Shown here one piece after another: positions 53,155 to 56,587 of a DNA stretch of 56,587 nucleotides (its first letter is position 1; every line of letters begins with the position of its first letter). Below the pieces are notes generated by a model. It saw only the letters and a list, made by a program, of their open reading frames with translations. It was not told the DNA's origin and ran no database searches. This stretch comes from Euryarchaeota archaeon UBA443 (lineage in GTDB: Archaea; Thermoplasmatota; Poseidoniia; Poseidoniales; Poseidoniaceae): contig DAKS01000030.1 of assembly GCA_002499195.1 (NCBI GenBank), forward strand, positions 1 to 56,587, read 5' to 3'. Position numbers and translations under genes: made by a program.

Positions 53155-55053
53155 ATGCAAAAAAGAGGCATGGTTTTCTTAGCCTTGATACTACTGTTTT
53201 CAGTAGGCTCTGCATCGGCTGAAAATTCACAAATTATTGATCTGGATGAAAATGAAGGAGAAACCGTCATCGTTACCGTTGATAGTACAAACCTTAGATT
53301 CTCTCCAGATTCTATCACCTTAAATGAGGGGGATACTGTAAGATTCTTTTGGGATGGTCAACTTCTTGCTCACAATGCTGTAGAAGATAACGCATTATTT
53401 GATTCTGGAGACCCCGAAACTAGTGTCGATTATAGTTACACTTTCGCAATAGGAGAGAACGGCACCTACCAATATGTTTGTGAGCCACATGAAGCATTTG
53501 GGATGGTTGGAACAATTATTGTCAACCCCCTGCCTGTGAATGACACCGAGAGTCCTGAACCACCGCCTTCGAATAATGACGAAGGTGATGAAAATGTATC
53601 GATGATGGATGGGTTAATCTCGTTCATCTGGTTTACTCCCTGGTTTATTGGAATGTTTGTTTTGGTTGGTTATCTCACAACCCGAAAAGAACACTATCAT
53701 TTGGGAGTCATTCTTGAAGAGGAAGCGGATATTGAGGCTACACCCTCTTCTTCTGAAGAAGGCAATACCTTGATTGAGAGTTATAGGGCGCGTGTTCTCA
53801 CCCTTTGTGCCCTATACGTAGCACAAGGAATTCCATGGGGTTTCATCACTGTTACATTTGTTACCTATCTTGCTGTTGAAGGTGTTTCGGCCGGCCAGTT
53901 GGCATTTTTGCTCACACTAGGAACTCTTCCATGGTCCGTTAAATTCCTATGGGGCCCTATTATCGATCGTTATCAATTTCCTGAAATGGGAAAGCGGCGA
54001 CCATGGATTTTGATTGCGCAGAGCGGCATGATTGTTATCCTGAGTTCGATGCTATTAATTCCAAATATGTCGTCAAATGTTAACCTTGTTGGAATTATGT
54101 TTTTGGTATACAATATCTTTACGGCATTACAGGATGTTAGTACCGATGCGCTAGCAGTCGATGTGTTGAAGCCTCATGAATTTGAAAAAGTCAACAGTTA
54201 CATGTTCACTTCAAAAGCCGTTGGGGGAATCATTGGCGGTGCCGGTCTTGGAACAATAATTGGATTTGTGGGGATCAAGGGGGCAATTGTTCTACAAATC
54301 CCTATTCTCGTTGTCATAATGCTTGTCCCTTTGTTTATGACAGAACGTCCGGGAGAGAAATTGTACCCATGGAGCGAATCGGTTGGAGAGGGTAAAACTG
54401 AGAACGCGATTGAAAAGAAAAATTTCAAAGAAATCTTCGAAAACATCAAGATTGCATTTTCTTTTAGATCTGCTCAACTTGGAATTCTCTTGAGTTTGAT
54501 TATTTCATTATCCTATTTTCTCATCCCCGTGCTTCCGCTCTTATTCGTTCGGGAATTGGGATGGACCGAAGAGCAATTTAACGCTACCAAAGGTGGCATT
54601 ATACTCATTGTAACAATGCTCGGATACATGGCGGGTGGGCAATTAGGAAAGCAGTTTGGTGGTAAGGCCATCATCATCTACTCGGCGTTTACCACAGCAC
54701 TAATCACAGCTTTCTGGGGAATGAATGAGAACTTGTGGAGTAATGGCTTTTTCATGATGGTAATTTGGAGTCTTCAGACATTTGTCTGGGCTATGGTATC
54801 CATCAACATCTACTCACTAATGATGCGAATCACATGGACAGAGGTTGGAGGAACGCAATTCACAGGATACATGGCTATGATGAATCTTTCAGCGATTATC
54901 GGCTACCAACTTACCGCCCCATTAGTTGCAATGTTTGATTATTCGACGTTGTTTTACATCGCAGCTCTTCTCGAGACTGTTGTCATCCTCGGTGCGATGT
55001 TTATCGATCCTGAAGAAACGAGAAGGGAGATGGCAAAACGCCTTCCCGAATAA
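53155..55053 (+). CDS. Cupredoxin-MFS transporter fusion (AmpG/PAT-like)
   Basis: A 632-residue protein combining two known modules. After a signal peptide (to about 24) comes a plastocyanin/halocyanin-like cupredoxin (about 25-125) with type-1 copper ligands: His in LLAHNAVE, then Cys, His and Met in YVCEPHEAFGM. A Pro/Glu linker and one helix (about 155-178) lead, after a short acidic loop, to a 12-helix major-facilitator domain of the AmpG/PAT branch (YVAQGIPWGFITVTF; PIIDRY...GKRRPWILIAQ). The copper module would face outside. A leaderless start at ATG 53155 fits a TATA box 28 bases upstream; a GTG at 53152 is also in frame. I know of no such fusion, but cannot check databases. Copper or small-molecule transport is inference. 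Confidence 0.82.
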   Translation: MQKRGMVFLALILLFSVGSASAENSQIIDLDENEGETVIVTVDSTNLRFSPDSITLNEGDTVRFFWDGQLLAHNAVEDNALFDSGDPETSVDYSYTFAIGENGTYQYVCEPHEAFGMVGTIIVNPLPVNDTESPEPPPSNNDEGDENVSMMDGLISFIWFTPWFIGMFVLVGYLTTRKEHYHLGVILEEEADIEATPSSSEEGNTLIESYRARVLTLCALYVAQGIPWGFITVTFVTYLAVEGVSAGQLAFLLTLGTLPWSVKFLWGPIIDRYQFPEMGKRRPWILIAQSGMIVILSSMLLIPNMSSNVNLVGIMFLVYNIFTALQDVSTDALAVDVLKPHEFEKVNSYMFTSKAVGGIIGGAGLGTIIGFVGIKGAIVLQIPILVVIMLVPLFMTERPGEKLYPWSESVGEGKTENAIEKKNFKEIFENIKIAFSFRSAQLGILLSLIISLSYFLIPVLPLLFVRELGWTEEQFNATKGGIILIVTMLGYMAGGQLGKQFGGKAIIIYSAFTTALITAFWGMNENLWSNGFFMMVIWSLQTFVWAMVSINIYSLMMRITWTEVGGTQFTGYMAMMNLSAIIGYQLTAPLVAMFDYSTLFYIAALLETVVILGAMFIDPEETRREMAKRLPE

Positions 55054-55059
55054 TATTGC

Positions 55060-55851
55060 TTAAACCTCCAAAACGGCCTCACAACTTGGGCATCGTACCT
55101 TTCCTGAGAATCCATTTGGAACTCGAAGTGATTGATTGCAACTGTTGCATTTGATTTTCTTCTTTTCTGAATCGTTTGAGGATCTAGACGTATTGTCTAC
55201 AATTCGCTGAACTCCTTCGGGCCATCCCTCTTTCAGATCTTGTGGAGCCACCAAAAGCGGCAGGGCGGTAAGAATCATACAAAATGCTGAACAGAAGAAC
55301 GTATATGCCGGCGCTGTGAAGCCATCTAAACCAATTGATAGGGGGCTCCACTCATCATTATACACGAACGATAAAATTCCAGAAACTACCAATGTTCCTA
55401 ATACTGTATAAACTCCATTTCGATAACCTGCAATAATCATCATTCCACCAAAAACATAAGCCATACCAATAACGAATGCTAAGATGGATTCAATGACGTA
55501 TTCTTCCATAAAATCGCCCCAGAAGAATCCTAAAAAGAAGACAATTCCTATCCGGATAATGCCGTAGATGAGGATGAAAGTTCCCATCGTTGAAGCCAGT
55601 CCTGAACTGTTGTTATTTCCAACGATTACGAATTGTGTGGCTTGTTGTTGTGGCAATACGGCAACTCCACCACCCATTTGGCCTGGAATAACTTGTGGGA
55701 AAGCGGTTGCACCAGGAGCCGCTCCTGTGCTCAGAGCCTCATCGTATTCCATAAGGCGAATGATAACCTCGTCCTTTCGTCCGCCGACTCTCAAGCCGCG
55801 AGACTTACACAATTTCTTCAAATCTAATAGTGTCATTGAATCGTAGTCCAT
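55060..55851 (-). CDS. SAP-domain, multi-helix membrane and zinc-ribbon protein
   Basis: About 263 residues. The N-terminus is a SAP-like helix-extended-helix (TLLDLKKLCKSRGLRVGGRKDEVIIRLMEY, split here as motif ends; about 7-36). A Gly/Pro linker leads to four or five hydrophobic helices (about 80-215), and the C-terminus is a zinc ribbon (IKCNSCNQSL...VRCPSCEAVL) with two CxxC pairs. The SAP fold usually binds DNA or RNA, so a membrane-tethered nucleic-acid or protein contact is possible. ATG 55851 is chosen because a TTATTTTAAA box lies about 28 bases upstream; ATGs at 55866 and 55875 are alternatives. It is convergent with the cupredoxin-MFS gene, seven bases apart. Confidence 0.72.
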   Translation of the reverse strand: MDYDSMTLLDLKKLCKSRGLRVGGRKDEVIIRLMEYDEALSTGAAPGATAFPQVIPGQMGGGVAVLPQQQATQFVIVGNNNSSGLASTMGTFILIYGIIRIGIVFFLGFFWGDFMEEYVIESILAFVIGMAYVFGGMMIIAGYRNGVYTVLGTLVVSGILSFVYNDEWSPLSIGLDGFTAPAYTFFCSAFCMILTALPLLVAPQDLKEGWPEGVQRIVDNTSRSSNDSEKKKIKCNSCNQSLRVPNGFSGKVRCPSCEAVLEV

Positions 55852-55902
55852 GAAATGACTACTCATACACTTCATTTAAAATAAGGGCCTGCATTAATTG
55901 AT

Positions 55903-56184
55903 CTAGGAATTGTTTTTCTCGGATTCAAGACACCCATAAACTCGGCGTCCAGCACGATGATCTTGCCACCATGTTAGCTTATCAGCGAGATGCCTTGGAA
56001 TAAAGAAACCAATCTTTCTTGGCGTTAATCCATGGTTTCGCATGGTCTTTTCATAGGCTAAATTCGCTACTATTGACTGTGCTGAACATCCTGGATTCGC
56101 TGTAACAAATCGCATGATTTCATCTTTTAACCGTTCAAAACGTGCTTTCTTTTGGGATCCTTTTCCCAGCCTTCTTGGAGACAT
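55903..56184 (-). CDS. Small basic protein, probable DNA-binding
   Basis: A 93-residue basic protein. The core (FERLKDEIMRFVTANPGCSAQSIVANLAY) has the helix spacing of a helix-turn-helix or winged helix, followed by TPRKIGFFIPRHLADKL and WWQDHRAGRRVYGC, which could be the wing and a basic patch. No close family recognised. The start ATG touches a perfect 22-base palindrome, so the protein may control its own promoter. It ends 51 bases from the SAP gene. Confidence 0.62.
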   Translation of the reverse strand: MSPRRLGKGSQKKARFERLKDEIMRFVTANPGCSAQSIVANLAYEKTMRNHGLTPRKIGFFIPRHLADKLTWWQDHRAGRRVYGCLESEKNNS

Positions 56185-56205
56185 AAACGTAAATCTTTAC
56201 GTTTA
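56184..56205. promoter_or_regulatory. Perfect 22-base palindrome at the start of the small basic protein gene
   Basis: TAAACGTAAA (56184-56193), a two-base centre TC, and TTTACGTTTA (56196-56205) are perfect ten-base arms. It ends on the first base of the ATG at 56184, so it occupies the core promoter between a likely TATA region (about 56206-56216, TTGATTGATAAG on the minus strand) and a leaderless start. It is a strong operator candidate; it could also end the upstream gene's transcript. Confidence 0.65.
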
Positions 56206-56232
56206 CACTTATCAATCAAATGGGGGGCGTCC

Positions 56233-56586
56233 CTATTCCATGGAAACCGGTTGAGTGGTCTTCCAGTTTGCCGTAGCAAGTTTCTTAGCTTTACCATCAG
56301 CAATAATTGGGGCGATTTTGTTTAGTCGCCCATGCATACCATGAACCTGAAACTTGACTCGTAATTCGGCGGTTAAGGAGGTTTCAAGCGCTTGCATTTG
56401 TTCATCATCCAATTCAACACTTGCCAGTGATTCTCCCGAAGTTATTGATGAAATTGTAAAGGTTTTATCCTTGCACGAAAGCGCTGGCCTGAAGTCCATA
56501 TCATCTGGATGATTCATCCAAACAGAGATATCAAGAGAAAGTGTGTCACGAATATTGACTCGGCTGATTTCGACTGATTCGACCAT
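56233..56586 (-). CDS. Unknown protein, possibly partial at the window edge
   Basis: At least 117 residues; the frame is open to the window edge, where an ATG at 56586 may be the start or an internal Met. Beta-rich sequence (VEISRVNIRDTLSLDISVWM; FTISSITSGESLASVELDD), a short helix and a basic, Lys/Ala-rich end. No signal peptide or zinc site. No family recognised. It ends 28 bases before the palindrome in front of the small basic gene, in the same direction. Confidence 0.6.
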   Translation of the reverse strand: MVESVEISRVNIRDTLSLDISVWMNHPDDMDFRPALSCKDKTFTISSITSGESLASVELDDEQMQALETSLTAELRVKFQVHGMHGRLNKIAPIIADGKAKKLATANWKTTQPVSME

Positions 56587-56587
56587 G

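Noticed and set aside
1..56587. CRISPR arrays, insertion sequences, prophage or integrase genes
   Set aside because: No regularly spaced repeats, transposase or integrase motifs were seen; the only repeats are short palindromes and domain repeats inside genes.

Overview
The window looks like a piece of an archaeal chromosome, most likely a planktonic Thermoplasmatota/Marine Group II (Poseidoniales-like) genome. Archaeal markers are an MCM helicase, GatE, a TFB-family factor, Pth2, Trm1, a RaSEA-like archaeosine enzyme, a PAC2 protein, an archaetidylserine-decarboxylase-type enzyme, an MJ1332-like YchF GTPase, and TATA boxes with both leaderless and GGTGA-type Shine-Dalgarno starts. Giant secreted propeller/FN3/FG-GAP proteins with one C-terminal membrane helix and a short cytoplasmic tail fit that lineage. 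Lineage is inferred from gene content; no 16S or other phylogenetic marker was tested.

Layout. 1-5691: 3' part of a giant surface protein cut by the left edge. 5731-8675 (+): PabC followed by a PabB-PabA fusion, so a complete chorismate-to-p-aminobenzoate route. 8725-9111 (+): small zinc-finger membrane protein. 9115-12651 (-): small two-helix protein, a heme-copper-oxidase-subunit-I-like protein with EF-hands but apparently without metal ligands, and a YchF-like GTPase. 12753-15596 (-): coiled-coil protein, phospholipid decarboxylase, RaSEA. 15707-19308: secreted RCC1 protein, prolyl aminopeptidase, methyltransferase. 19283-27936 (-): an AddB-AddA-like helicase-nuclease pair, divergent from a TFB-family gene (28231-29304, +) and a secreted thioredoxin-like protein.

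30241-40880 (-) is a long run of tightly packed or overlapping genes: MCM, GatE, a PQQ-propeller/DUF4430 membrane protein, an ECF S component, two tandem Pth2 paralogues, threonine aldolase and a large unknown protein. 41069-44089 (+): hydrolase, PurM, Trm1. 44078-49189 (-): PAC2 protein and another giant FG-GAP/FN3 surface protein. 49329-50304 (+): a possible winged-helix protein and a pentapeptide-repeat protein. 50286-51300 (-): membrane protein and thioesterase. 51399-51475 (+): tRNA-Arg(GCG). 51478-53082 (-): unknown protein and HAD phosphatase. 53155-55053 (+): a cupredoxin-MFS fusion. 55060-56586 (-): SAP/membrane/zinc-ribbon protein, a small basic protein behind a perfect 22-nt palindrome, and an unknown protein reaching the right edge.

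There is no sign of an insertion sequence, CRISPR array, prophage or rRNA. No gene-free stretch exceeds 300 bases; the longest (27937-28230) holds two divergent promoters, an inverted repeat and the TFB leader. The most unusual content is the ligand-less oxidase-like EF-hand protein, the archaeal AddAB-like pair with cysteine clusters in both subunits, the cupredoxin-MFS fusion with an operator-like promoter, and the PQQ-DUF4430/ECF pair.
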